Assembly: GCA_018901625.1 (NCBI GenBank) | Contig: JAHIEM010000051.1 | Span: 1-32,316 of the forward strand | Length of the DNA: 32,316 nt | From: Nanobdellota archaeon | GTDB lineage: Archaea; Nanobdellota; Nanobdellia; Pacearchaeales; GW2011-AR1 | Direction of reading: 5' to 3' | Shown here: positions 21,219-29,196 of the stretch, in pieces | Numbering within the stretch: position 1 is the first letter of the stretch | Layout: every line of letters begins with the position of its first letter | Translations under genes and position numbers: made by a program | The notes under the pieces: model-generated | Database searches by the model: none | The model's input: only the letters and a program-made list of their open reading frames with translations | Told to the model about the DNA's origin: nothing

Positions 21219-21899
21219 TTATAAAATTTCAACAATTTCTCCAATATCTTTTTTTAGGGAATAGAGCATTGGAGGCCTGTGAGAAACATTTTTTTTCATC
21301 TCCTCTTTCTTCAAAATATCTAAAGATAGAATCTTTTTTGCAAAATTTCTTTTATCAAACTTCTTGTCAAAAATAATCTCATAAATCTTCTGAATTTGGC
21401 CTATAGTAAACTTTTCTGGCAATAGTGAGAAAGCAACTGTTGTGTATTCAAATTTCCATTTTAATCTTTTTAATGAATAATCAAGTATCTTCTTATGGTC
21501 AAATGCAAGCTGGGGAATCTTTTTTACAGAGAACCACCGAACTTCTGAAACATCTGTTGCAGCATTAAGTTTTATTTTTTCAGAATTTATTAAAGTCATG
21601 TAAGCAACTGTAATAACTCTTCCTCTTGGATCTCTCTTAGGATCTCCAAAACTATACAATTGTTCAAGATAAACATCTTTAACTCCAGTTTCTTCTTCTA
21701 ACTCTCTTTTTGCAGCATCTTCCAGAGATTCATGAATTCTAACAAATCCTCCTGGAATTGCCCATTTATCTTTAAAAGGCGTAATACCTCTTTTAACTAA
21801 CAAAATTTTCAAATCATTATTTTGTATTGTATAAATAACTATATCTGCCGTAACAGAAGGTTTCTCATATTTATGGATGTTATCTTCCATAGTGTTCAT
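21219..21899 (-). CDS. nrtR: NrtR-like Nudix regulator of NAD metabolism
   Basis: A 226-residue protein with the two-domain NrtR layout. Residues about 14-145 are a Nudix domain with an intact Nudix box (GFVRIHE-x7-RELEEETGV) and the FGDPKRDPRGRVITVAYM segment found in ADP-ribose-type Nudix proteins and NrtR. Residues about 150-226 form a winged helix (LPEKFTIGQIQKIYEIIFDKKFDKRNFAKKI split over two helices, then a basic wing ending in MLYSLKK). NrtR proteins sense ADP-ribose and repress NAD-synthesis genes. The complete box means hydrolysis may be retained. It is divergent from a NadM-like fusion gene and neighbours a large NAD gene cluster, which supports the role. NrtR is mainly described from bacteria. 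Confidence 0.8.
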   Translation of the reverse strand: MNTMEDNIHKYEKPSVTADIVIYTIQNNDLKILLVKRGITPFKDKWAIPGGFVRIHESLEDAAKRELEEETGVKDVYLEQLYSFGDPKRDPRGRVITVAYMTLINSEKIKLNAATDVSEVRWFSVKKIPQLAFDHKKILDYSLKRLKWKFEYTTVAFSLLPEKFTIGQIQKIYEIIFDKKFDKRNFAKKILSLDILKKEEMKKNVSHRPPMLYSLKKDIGEIVEIL

Positions 21900-21913
21900 A
21901 AAACAATAAGGTA

Positions 21914-21934
21914 TTTAAAGTTTTATTCTTTAAA
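21914..21934. promoter_or_regulatory. Symmetric divergent promoter / candidate NrtR operator
   Basis: TTTAAAG (21914-21920) and CTTTAAA (21928-21934) are a perfect inverted pair with a 7-nt spacer, in the 41-bp gap between divergent nrtR and the NadM-like fusion gene. Each half is positioned as a TATA box for one gene, so the symmetry may reflect two promoters, an operator, or both. Confidence 0.45.
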
Positions 21935-21940
21935 CTAGAT

Positions 21941-23443
21941 ATGATAACAATGCTTTTTCCTGGAAGACATCACATGCTAACTAAGTTTCAATATAGTTAC
22001 CTAAGAAGCATTATTGATAGAGGAATTAATAGAGAGAAAGTTGATAGGATAATTTTTGCAATAACTTCTTCAGACCATGCTAATACTAGAAGGAATCCTA
22101 TTCCACTTTATCTGCGAGTTTTAGCTATAGAGAAATTTTCAAGAGACTTGCCTTGCGAAGTTAAAATTTATCCCATTCCAGATGTTAATCAAACTAAAAA
22201 GTTTGCAGAATATCTACTTCATCAAATAGAATACCAGGGAGGAGAAAAACTAACATCTAAAAATACAATCTTAGCATGTTCAACTCCTCCAGTTATTAAT
22301 TTATTTAAAAAATTAAAATTTGATAACCTGCCTGTAGAATTATTAGATGCAAAAAAAGACAAGTATTCAAATTTAAGGCCATATGAAGTTGTAGATTTGT
22401 TAGTTAAGGCTGGAAAAAACTGGAGAACAGATTTAAAATGGAAAGAATTTGCTTCTCAGGCAACTCAAGACGTATATTTAGAATACAATTTAGGAGACAG
22501 TATTCTTGAATTATTCAAGGACTCTTTGATTAATGAAGATGCAGATTTAACAGATACAAGAGATTATAATAGTTATGCAAGAGGGATGGACCAAAATATT
22601 GAGTTTAAATTTAATGATATAAACCCCTTTGTTATTCAAGGAAAAATAATTGATGCTGGTTGCGGAACAGGAGCTTTAATTTGGCACCTATCAAAATATT
22701 TTGAGGAATCAGATGTTATAGGCATAGAAGCCACAAGGAAGTTTTATGAATATTGTAAATTGCAACAATACCCAAACCCCTTTGTTTATTTTTATAGAAG
22801 AAATATATTAGACCAGAACTTTAAAAAAAATACTATAAACACTTTTATTTATTCATCTGTTCTGCACGAAATTTATTCTTATATAAACAAAGAAGCTTTA
22901 AGAAAAGTTTTGAGGAATACTTACAATCAACTTGCTCCGGGGGGGAGAATAGTTATCAGAGATGTTGTTGGTCCAGAAAAAGGAAAAGAAAAAGTTTTAT
23001 TAGAATTAAATGAAAAGGATGGAAAAAACTTAGGAGATATTAAGTCTCTTTCAACTTATGCAAAATTTCATAGATTTGTTAAAGATTTTATCCCAAGAAA
23101 AATAAAATTCAGAGAAAAGAAAATTAACAGAAAAAAGCTTATAGAAACCACATTAAGTGATGCGTATGAGTTTATGAGCAAAATGAGTTATACTGACAAT
23201 TGGCAAAGTGAAATGCATGAAGAATTTGGATTTTGGAATTTTAGTGATTGGAAAAAAGAATTAAAGAAAATTGGTTTTGAGATTGTTGCAGGATCACATC
23301 CATTCAAAAGCAATTATATTATAGAGAAAATGTATAATGGAAAAATTACAATCTTCAAGCAAAAAGGCAAAGACTTAACAATTGTGAATTATCCTCCAAC
23401 AAATATTATCCTGGCAGGCGAGAAACCTAAAGTAGATAATTAG
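21941..23443 (+). CDS. NadM-like nucleotidyltransferase domain fused to SAM methyltransferase
   Basis: A 500-residue two-domain protein. Residues about 1-170 follow archaeal NMN adenylyltransferase (NadM) in order: FPGRHHMLTKFQ (compare GRFQPFHKGH), ITSSDHANTRRNPIP (compare SAQKSHTLENPF), IYPIPDV, then a region where YSGTEIR is expected but YSNLRPYE is found. The HxGH catalytic motif is therefore TKFQ, which argues for altered or lost adenylyl transfer. Residues about 225-380 are a class I methyltransferase with SAM motif IIDAGCGTGALIWHL near 236-250, acidic IGIEATRKF, and LAPGGRIVIRDVVGP. The C-terminal 120 residues may bind substrate. It is divergent from nrtR. The substrate is unknown; a nucleotide or pyridine compound is inferred from context. 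Confidence 0.75.
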   Translation: MITMLFPGRHHMLTKFQYSYLRSIIDRGINREKVDRIIFAITSSDHANTRRNPIPLYLRVLAIEKFSRDLPCEVKIYPIPDVNQTKKFAEYLLHQIEYQGGEKLTSKNTILACSTPPVINLFKKLKFDNLPVELLDAKKDKYSNLRPYEVVDLLVKAGKNWRTDLKWKEFASQATQDVYLEYNLGDSILELFKDSLINEDADLTDTRDYNSYARGMDQNIEFKFNDINPFVIQGKIIDAGCGTGALIWHLSKYFEESDVIGIEATRKFYEYCKLQQYPNPFVYFYRRNILDQNFKKNTINTFIYSSVLHEIYSYINKEALRKVLRNTYNQLAPGGRIVIRDVVGPEKGKEKVLLELNEKDGKNLGDIKSLSTYAKFHRFVKDFIPRKIKFREKKINRKKLIETTLSDAYEFMSKMSYTDNWQSEMHEEFGFWNFSDWKKELKKIGFEIVAGSHPFKSNYIIEKMYNGKITIFKQKGKDLTIVNYPPTNIILAGEKPKVDN

Positions 23444-23885
23444 TTCTTGCCCAATCCTTTATTTGTTCTGCTAAACTTTCTAAAGAATAAACAATTTTAA
23501 TCTCAGGTCTTTCAAGTCTTGTTTGAATTTCCACATCTCTTCTTCTTACATACCCTGCATGAACTCCTATGAATAGAGGCTTTTTACCTGTGCTTTGTTT
23601 TCCCAATTCATACAGCGTTATAGGGCAAAGTGTCTCTTTTGGAAACCAGAAAGAAACTGCACTTGCTTTTGCTAGATGATTGTATTCCCAATTTATTTGT
23701 TCTTCTTCAATATTTAGATTGTCTGTTGAAAAATGTTTTCTTTTCGGATTTAAAATAACTAAATTAGTCTCTTTAAGGAGCCTAGCCAAATCAGGTTGCC
23801 AGATTGGACAGTTACTAATGCCACCAGCTAAAAACAAAGACATTTCTTGACCTTCATAAACTTCTGGACATTCTATATATTTCAT
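23427..23885 (-). CDS. Nucleoside 2-deoxyribosyltransferase-like protein
   Basis: A 152-residue protein of the nucleoside 2-deoxyribosyltransferase/N-glycosidase-like fold. SLFLAGGISNCPIWQ (about 16-30) is the typical first strand and loop, LVILNPKR the second strand, and VSFWFPKETLCPITLYELGK carries the Glu in the helix position expected for the catalytic residue. Family members break or exchange N-glycosidic bonds of nucleosides; related folds cleave NAD or nucleotides. It lies 7 bp downstream of nadB at the end of the NAD gene series, so a pyridine nucleoside substrate is possible. It overlaps the convergent fusion gene by 17 bp. Confidence 0.72.
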   Translation of the reverse strand: MKYIECPEVYEGQEMSLFLAGGISNCPIWQPDLARLLKETNLVILNPKRKHFSTDNLNIEEEQINWEYNHLAKASAVSFWFPKETLCPITLYELGKQSTGKKPLFIGVHAGYVRRRDVEIQTRLERPEIKIVYSLESLAEQIKDWARTNYLL

Positions 23886-23892
23886 ATTAGTT

Positions 23893-25557
23893 TTATCTTT
23901 TGTATTTTTGGGTTACAATCTTTTTTATTAGAGTTAATCCATAAAATTTCTTGTTTTCTTTTGGAAAATCTTCTCTATAATGACAAGCTCTTGTTTCTTT
24001 TCTTGCAAGAGCACTTTCTACAATTGCTAATGCAACCTCTGCAATGTTTCTTACTTCCAAAAAGTCTTTTTCTATTTTATAATTCCAATAATATTCATTT
24101 ATGTCTTTTTTTAATGCAAGAAGTACTTCTCTTGCAGCAGTTAGTCTTTCTTTGTTTCTGGCAATTCCACATAAAGAAGTCATTGTCTTTCTTATTGTTT
24201 CCCAATAATATTCAATTGTTGCTTTGTCTTTTATATGCTGATTAGTTGTTGATTTCCATATGGGAATCTTTATTTCTTCTTTGGAATTTTTATTGTCTTT
24301 GTTAAGGAAATGTTTTGCAGCTAACCTGCCGAATAAAATACATTCTGGAGCAGAATTACTTGCAAGTCTTGTTGCACCATGCAATCCTGTATATGAGACT
24401 TCTCCGATAAAATAACAGTCTTCAATACTTGTTTCACTATTTTCTCCAACCAAAACTCCTCCATTAGAATAGTGTTCTGCATAAACAACTGGGACTGATT
24501 CTTTAATTAAATCTATGCCTTTAGATAAACAAAATTCATAGGAATTTTTAAAATCCTGCTTTAATCTTTCAGACTCAATTTTTGTACAGTCAAGCCAGAT
24601 ATTTTTTAATTTGTTTTTTTTCATTTCCATATCTTCAGCTCTTGATACAACATCTCTTGTTGCTTTTGAACCAAGAGGGTCATATTTTAAAACGAAATCT
24701 TCTTTTGAATCTTTATCAAGTTTGAGAAAAGCTCCTGCTCCCCTTAGTGCTTCTGTTAATAAAAATCTTCTTTCACTTTCATTAGTAAGGCATGGGTCAT
24801 AAAATACAGTTGGGTGAAATTGTATAAATTCCATATTTGCAAGAGGCAAACCAATTCTATATGCCATCGCAAATCCATCTCCAGATGCAATATCTTGATT
24901 AGAAGTATACAAGAAAACTTTTCCCAAACCTCCTGTTGCAATGAATGTACTATCACAGCTTATTGTTTTAATATCATCTTCATTTATATCATAAATATAA
25001 AAACCTAGACATCTATCTTTTCCTTTAGTTTTAAAAAATTTATTTTTTGTTATCAAATCTATTGCTACATGGTTTTCATATAATTTAATATTTGGATGAT
25101 TTTTTACTAATTTTGTTAAAATATCCATTATTGCTTTTCCAGTTGTATCTTTAACATGAAATATTCTGTTGGTAGAATGTCCTCCTTCCCTATGCAAGTC
25201 ATATTCATTATTTATTTTATCAAATTCAACTCCCTTTTTTTCAAGCCATTGGATTACTTCTGGATAGAATTTTTCTGCGCAAAATTTAACTATTTTTTTA
25301 TTATTCAAAAACTTTCCTGCTTTTAATGTATCATCAATATGTTTTTCAAAAGAGTCTCCAGCAATTGGTTTTCCATTTTTTAATGGAATTGCAGTTAATC
25401 CGCCTGCTGCAAGATAACTATTAGAATCTTCTTGCAATTTTTTTTTAACAAATAACGCAACTTTTTTACCAGAATCAGCAATCTCTAAAGCAATAGCACA
25501 TCCAGCAAGCCCGCCTCCTATAATTCCACAATCAGTTTTTAAAAAAATATTTTTCAT
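23893..25557 (-). CDS. nadB: L-aspartate oxidase
   Basis: A 554-residue FAD enzyme that oxidises L-aspartate to iminoaspartate, the first step of de novo NAD synthesis. Visible are the FAD dinucleotide motif CGIIGGGLAGCAIALE (residues about 10-25), REGGHSTNRIFHVKDTTG, the FHPTVFYDP and EALRGAGAFL blocks with the substrate-binding Arg, and EHYSNGGVLV followed by GEVSYTGLHGATRLASNSAPE, characteristic of NadB rather than fumarate reductase. In bacterial NadB the block is RGEGA; here it is RGAGA. It follows the NAD kinase gene after one nucleotide. NadA and NadC, needed to turn iminoaspartate into nicotinate mononucleotide, are not in this window. Confidence 0.9.
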   Translation of the reverse strand: MKNIFLKTDCGIIGGGLAGCAIALEIADSGKKVALFVKKKLQEDSNSYLAAGGLTAIPLKNGKPIAGDSFEKHIDDTLKAGKFLNNKKIVKFCAEKFYPEVIQWLEKKGVEFDKINNEYDLHREGGHSTNRIFHVKDTTGKAIMDILTKLVKNHPNIKLYENHVAIDLITKNKFFKTKGKDRCLGFYIYDINEDDIKTISCDSTFIATGGLGKVFLYTSNQDIASGDGFAMAYRIGLPLANMEFIQFHPTVFYDPCLTNESERRFLLTEALRGAGAFLKLDKDSKEDFVLKYDPLGSKATRDVVSRAEDMEMKKNKLKNIWLDCTKIESERLKQDFKNSYEFCLSKGIDLIKESVPVVYAEHYSNGGVLVGENSETSIEDCYFIGEVSYTGLHGATRLASNSAPECILFGRLAAKHFLNKDNKNSKEEIKIPIWKSTTNQHIKDKATIEYYWETIRKTMTSLCGIARNKERLTAAREVLLALKKDINEYYWNYKIEKDFLEVRNIAEVALAIVESALARKETRACHYREDFPKENKKFYGLTLIKKIVTQKYKR

Positions 25558-25558
25558 A

Positions 25559-26368
25559 TTAGTTCGGGGTAATCACCCTTAATGGGTTTTTACTTAATTT
25601 TATTTCGAGCCGCGAGTCTCTAGGTAAATCAAATTCTTTTGTATCTATAGAAAATTTTCCTTCATGCCCTTTGTAATCTATTCTAACATAACCTGCTTTT
25701 CCTTGCCCAATAATTCCTGAATAGGGTAGCAATGTTCTAAACTCAAAATATGGGTTGCTTCTTGAATATGTTTTAAATGCAGCAGGCCATGCACTTGAAC
25801 CTGTTCCAGTTACAATAACAATTCCAGAACCACTTTGAGTTTCTTGTTTAGTTAATCCACTTTCTGCATCTAAAAACATTAGATTGTACTTTGCAAGTTT
25901 ATCAAATCTTAATCTTTCTCCTACACATGTTTCATTAGAAGCTCTTCCTGCGAATTTACCATCAAGATAAACATCTTGCCTTTGCCATTCTTCAATTTTA
26001 TATTTGCCTGAGAGAAAAAGTTCAAGAGCTTTTTCAACATCTTTTTGGCAAAGGGCTCCTGCGCTTCTTGAATCTGTTCTTAAGTTTAATTGGATAATAT
26101 CTAAGTTATATGCTGCCACAGCAATAACTGTTCCATCTCCTCCTGCTGAAATTACAGCATCATAACCTCTGAGAAGTTCTTCAGAAAGTTCTTTTCTTGT
26201 TACTATATCAACTTGGGTTCCAGCTTTCTTTAATATTTCCTCTATTCTTCTTAAACTTTCATTATGGCTCTTATGACTTTCATTTATAACTTCACTTTTA
26301 TGATTTCCATTATAATAATATTCAAGAGCAGACATTTTTCTTACAACAAGTATTTTTTTAAAAGCCAT
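25559..26368 (-). CDS. NAD kinase-family protein
   Basis: A 269-residue protein of the NAD/diacylglycerol kinase fold, expected to phosphorylate NAD to NADP. The diagnostic GGDGT is at residues 76-80 in YDAVISAGGDGTVIAVA, followed by ASNETCVGERLR (NE motif) and VTGTGSSAWPAAF, the glycine-rich segment that positions the second substrate. The ATG at 26368 has an AGAAGGA ribosome site; a TTG six codons upstream is inferior. The GTGSSAWP segment differs from the usual GSTAY of NAD kinases, so the nucleotide preference may differ. It is separated from the upstream Nudix gene by 92 bp, enough for its own promoter, and is followed by nadB after 1 nt. Confidence 0.82.
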   Translation of the reverse strand: MAFKKILVVRKMSALEYYYNGNHKSEVINESHKSHNESLRRIEEILKKAGTQVDIVTRKELSEELLRGYDAVISAGGDGTVIAVAAYNLDIIQLNLRTDSRSAGALCQKDVEKALELFLSGKYKIEEWQRQDVYLDGKFAGRASNETCVGERLRFDKLAKYNLMFLDAESGLTKQETQSGSGIVIVTGTGSSAWPAAFKTYSRSNPYFEFRTLLPYSGIIGQGKAGYVRIDYKGHEGKFSIDTKEFDLPRDSRLEIKLSKNPLRVITPN

Positions 26369-26433
26369 TTTAAATTTCCTTCTCAAATAAATTCCAATCT
26401 TTGAAATAGTTTCTCATATAATTCTCCCTAATT

Positions 26434-26447
26434 GTCTATTTTTAAAG
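26434..26447 (-). promoter_or_regulatory. Possible internal promoter before the NAD kinase gene
   Basis: The minus strand reads about CTTTAAAAATAG here in the only gap of more than 10 bp within the NAD gene series. It would give a leader of roughly 45 nt with an AGAAGGA ribosome site. Confidence 0.3.
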
Positions 26448-26460
26448 TAATTGTTTAGTT

Positions 26461-26994
26461 TCATTTTATCTCCCCCAATCTTCGCAATTTTTCATACATT
26501 ACTAGATAAGCTGTCTTTGACCCTTCTATTCTGTTGTCAATCACCATTTTATAAACCTCATCAAAAGAGAGAGTTACTACTTGAATTTTCTCTGTATCTT
26601 CTAATCTTTGATTCACCTTTTTTCCCGGACCATGTGCTAAAAATAAATAGACTCTTTCAGTATCATGGCCGTCTGTTGAGATAAGCCTCCCAAGTGATTC
26701 AACTTGATTAGGTTTAATTCTAATTCCACATTCTTCTTCAAGACCCTCAATCATTACTTCCAAAGGACTTAATCCCTCTTTATCAAGTGTTTCAGCAGGT
26801 AATGCTAAAATCTCTTCTTCCATTGCAGGCCTGAATTGTTTAGTGAGATAAACCTGATCTTTTTCATCAATATATAACATAACTGCTGCATCTTTTGATA
26901 CAACTACATCATATTTTTTCCCTTCATGAAACCTGTGAACAAGAGTTAGGTACCCTCTGTAAACAACAATATCTCGCGGTTTAGTTTTTACCAT
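26461..26994 (-). CDS. Nudix hydrolase, ADP-ribose pyrophosphatase-like, with altered Nudix box
   Basis: A 177-residue Nudix protein resembling ADP-ribose pyrophosphatases: YLTKQFRPAMEEEILALPAE (compare the QFR...ElPAG signature), then GLEEECG, GRLISTDGHDTERVYLFLA. The box is degenerate: the first Gly is Glu (PAE for PAG) and the REL Arg is Ile (MIEGLEEECG), but the core EExG metal ligands remain. ADP-ribose breakdown would recycle products of NAD use and remove the likely NrtR ligand. I start at the ATG at 26994, 1 nt after the nadD stop; the longer frame would overlap nadD. It is the last gene of the tightly packed upstream block. Confidence 0.8.
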   Translation of the reverse strand: MVKTKPRDIVVYRGYLTLVHRFHEGKKYDVVVSKDAAVMLYIDEKDQVYLTKQFRPAMEEEILALPAETLDKEGLSPLEVMIEGLEEECGIRIKPNQVESLGRLISTDGHDTERVYLFLAHGPGKKVNQRLEDTEKIQVVTLSFDEVYKMVIDNRIEGSKTAYLVMYEKLRRLGEIK

Positions 26995-26995
26995 T

Positions 26996-27559
26996 TTATT
27001 TAAGATAAAATTCTCCATTTTTAATATATTCTTCAACTTTATCTGGAACAAGCCCTTTAATTAAAATTCCTTTTTCAAGATTATCTCTAATTTGATTTGA
27101 AGATATTTTATTATTTATATTCAAAATCTCCCGAATATCAATTCCTAAATCATTAGAGAAATCAAAACCAGGTCTTTTTATTAAAATAAATTTAACACTA
27201 TTCTTTAAATATTCAAAGTCATGCCATTTTTCTAAATCCTTTATATTATCTGCTCCCATGACAAAATAAAAATCATGAGGAAATTCTCTTTTAAACCAGG
27301 ATATTGTTTTTGAAGTATAGCTTTTTTTATCTGGATCTAATTCTACCCCTATTACTTTAACTAAAGGATTATTTTCAATAGCTAAATTAATCATCTTCAT
27401 TCTAACTTCTCCACTTACTAGTTTTTTATTAAATGCATGATTCCCACAAGGAATAAGCCAAACTTGGTCCACTATTTGCTTTGATAGTAATTCATTTACT
27501 ATTTGCAAATGCCCGTTGTGAATTGGATTAAAACTTCCTCCAAATAATGCAACTTTCAT
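26996..27559 (-). CDS. nadD: Nicotinate-nucleotide adenylyltransferase, bacterial type
   Basis: A 187-residue NadD that joins nicotinate mononucleotide and ATP to deamido-NAD. It has the opening GGSFNPIHNGH at residues 7-17 (HxGH catalytic motif intact), VWLIPCGNHAFNKK, FVMGADNIKDLEKWHDFE and the C-terminal ISSNQIRDNL (ISSTxIR type). These are hallmarks of the bacterial NadD family; archaea generally use the unrelated-length NadM instead. It overlaps nadE by 4 bp (ATGA), so the two enzymes of the final steps are co-translated. Transfer from bacteria is a reasonable inference. Confidence 0.93.
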   Translation of the reverse strand: MKVALFGGSFNPIHNGHLQIVNELLSKQIVDQVWLIPCGNHAFNKKLVSGEVRMKMINLAIENNPLVKVIGVELDPDKKSYTSKTISWFKREFPHDFYFVMGADNIKDLEKWHDFEYLKNSVKFILIKRPGFDFSNDLGIDIREILNINNKISSNQIRDNLEKGILIKGLVPDKVEEYIKNGEFYLK

Positions 27560-28260
27560 TTTTCCTCCCGAACATAAAAAGTTGGGGGCATTTTTCGCTT
27601 ATGTTCTGAATATCTCACTCTATTCTGGATTGCATCATAAACTTTCCCTTTTGTTATCTCTCCATTTAATACAGCATCAATTTCTTTGTAACTCGCTCCA
27701 ATTTCTCCCTCATCCGTTTGCCCCTCAAAAAGTTCTGCAGAAGGTTTTCTGTCTATTATTTTTTTAGGTATTCCTAAAATTTTAGCTACTTCAAAGATTT
27801 TTGTTTTGTAGATATCTGCTATTGGTTCAATATCACAACCACCATCTCCATATTTTGTAAAATATCCTATTTCAATTTCAGTTTTGTTGCTTGTTCCTAC
27901 CACTATTCCGTTTAGTTGATTTGCAAAACTGTACAAAATTATCATTCTTGTTCTTGCCATTATGTTTCCTAGGCTTACTTTATCAAATTTGTAATAATTG
28001 AATTTATCAACTATCTCTTTGATATTTATTTCTTTGTTCTCTATCCCAAGATAATCTGTAACAAGTTTTCCGTCTTCTGTACTCTGTGCTCCATATGGAA
28101 TTAAAATTCCAAGAACATTTTCCTTGCCTACTGCCCTTACGCATAGGGCAGCGACTACCGCACTGTCAATTCCACCAGATACCCCGATTATTGCTTTTTT
28201 GTTTCCTAGGTATTCTCTAAGTTTCAATGTTATTTTTTCAATTACTTCTTCGTGCATCAT
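27556..28260 (-). CDS. nadE: NAD synthetase, ammonia-dependent form
   Basis: A 234-residue enzyme converting deamido-NAD, ATP and ammonia to NAD. The PP-loop SGGIDS is at residues 28-33. Further family segments are GTSNKTEIEIGYFTKYGDGG, CDIEPIADIYKT and the PSAELFEGQTDEGEIGASY block. No glutaminase domain is present, so ammonia must be supplied from outside. I choose the ATG at 28260: it makes a 4-bp ATGA overlap with the aminotransferase stop and has a GGAGG ribosome site; an upstream in-frame start would only read through the previous gene. It is between the aminotransferase gene and nadD. Confidence 0.94.
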   Translation of the reverse strand: MMHEEVIEKITLKLREYLGNKKAIIGVSGGIDSAVVAALCVRAVGKENVLGILIPYGAQSTEDGKLVTDYLGIENKEINIKEIVDKFNYYKFDKVSLGNIMARTRMIILYSFANQLNGIVVGTSNKTEIEIGYFTKYGDGGCDIEPIADIYKTKIFEVAKILGIPKKIIDRKPSAELFEGQTDEGEIGASYKEIDAVLNGEITKGKVYDAIQNRVRYSEHKRKMPPTFYVREEK

Positions 28261-29195
28261 TTTCCTTCTTCCTCCAAAAAATAAGGTGTTAAGCAAAGCC
28301 TGCAAAATTTCCCCCTAATAAAAGGCTCAATTGCCTCTGTTGTATTCGCCAATAAAATAGCATCACTTGCTTTCAAGCTAAGATTATGTTTCTCATTTAG
28401 ACTATTGACTATTTTTTCCTGAATTGGCTTGTATTTTTTGTATAACTCCTGTGGCTTTATATTGTCCAAGACTTTTTCAGTTACAACTAAAGAAAAGATA
28501 TTTTTGAACCATTTATTTCCAATTAATGTTTCTAGAGGCTCTTTTGTAAAAGCAAAACCAGCCCTGTAATAATACATTCCAAAAGGTTTTGACATTGAAG
28601 CCATAACTGCAATTATATTTGGATAGCCAACATCAAAAACATGCTCTTGTGTTAATCCAACATAAGCAAGGTCATACACTACCCTATGATATTTACATAT
28701 ATTCTTTACGAACTCATTTGGAATTATATTCCCATCTCTTCCAGAAGGGTTTGAAATAAAAAATATGCCTGGCTCTAATTTTGAAAAATCCTCATTTTCA
28801 TCAACTTTCTTTATTTTTATTCCTATTCTTACTGCATACTCTTTATAGCCTTCATACTCTTCATTGAGTGTATATATCTGAATATCTGGCTCTTTGCATT
28901 TTAATTCCACAAGAAAGTGAAAAATTCCCTGCCTTGAGCCCTCTGTGAAATACTTAAATGGAAAATTCTTTAACCCAGGAACAAGTTTTTTATGATATTC
29001 TATAAATTTCTCTATTGCTGGAAGATGAAAGTTATCCAATCCTGGATTTATTGAGCTAAGAAAAACTTTATGCGGGTAATTTTTAACAACTCTGTCTATG
29101 ATTTTTCTTATTTCAGGAAAATAATAACAATAAACTGTCTTTGTTGCTTTTATTTTTTCTTCTCTTTCAATTATTTTTTGTTTTTGTTTTTTCAT
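28257..29195 (-). CDS. PLP-dependent aminotransferase-fold protein
   Basis: A 312-residue fold-type I PLP enzyme of the class I/II aminotransferase group. SNPSGRDGNIIP matches the N-P-x-x-P-x-G-like block, VVYDLAYVGLT supplies the Asp and Tyr that contact the cofactor, and SMSKPFGMYYYRAGFAF holds the Schiff-base Lys and a phosphate-binding Arg. It is shorter than typical aminotransferases (about 380-400), with compact N- and C-terminal small-domain parts. The amino donor and acceptor are unknown. It sits between a radical SAM gene (1 nt) and nadE (4-bp overlap), so it is expressed with NAD synthesis. Confidence 0.75.
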   Translation of the reverse strand: MKKQKQKIIEREEKIKATKTVYCYYFPEIRKIIDRVVKNYPHKVFLSSINPGLDNFHLPAIEKFIEYHKKLVPGLKNFPFKYFTEGSRQGIFHFLVELKCKEPDIQIYTLNEEYEGYKEYAVRIGIKIKKVDENEDFSKLEPGIFFISNPSGRDGNIIPNEFVKNICKYHRVVYDLAYVGLTQEHVFDVGYPNIIAVMASMSKPFGMYYYRAGFAFTKEPLETLIGNKWFKNIFSLVVTEKVLDNIKPQELYKKYKPIQEKIVNSLNEKHNLSLKASDAILLANTTEAIEPFIRGKFCRLCLTPYFLEEEGK

Positions 29196-29196
29196 C

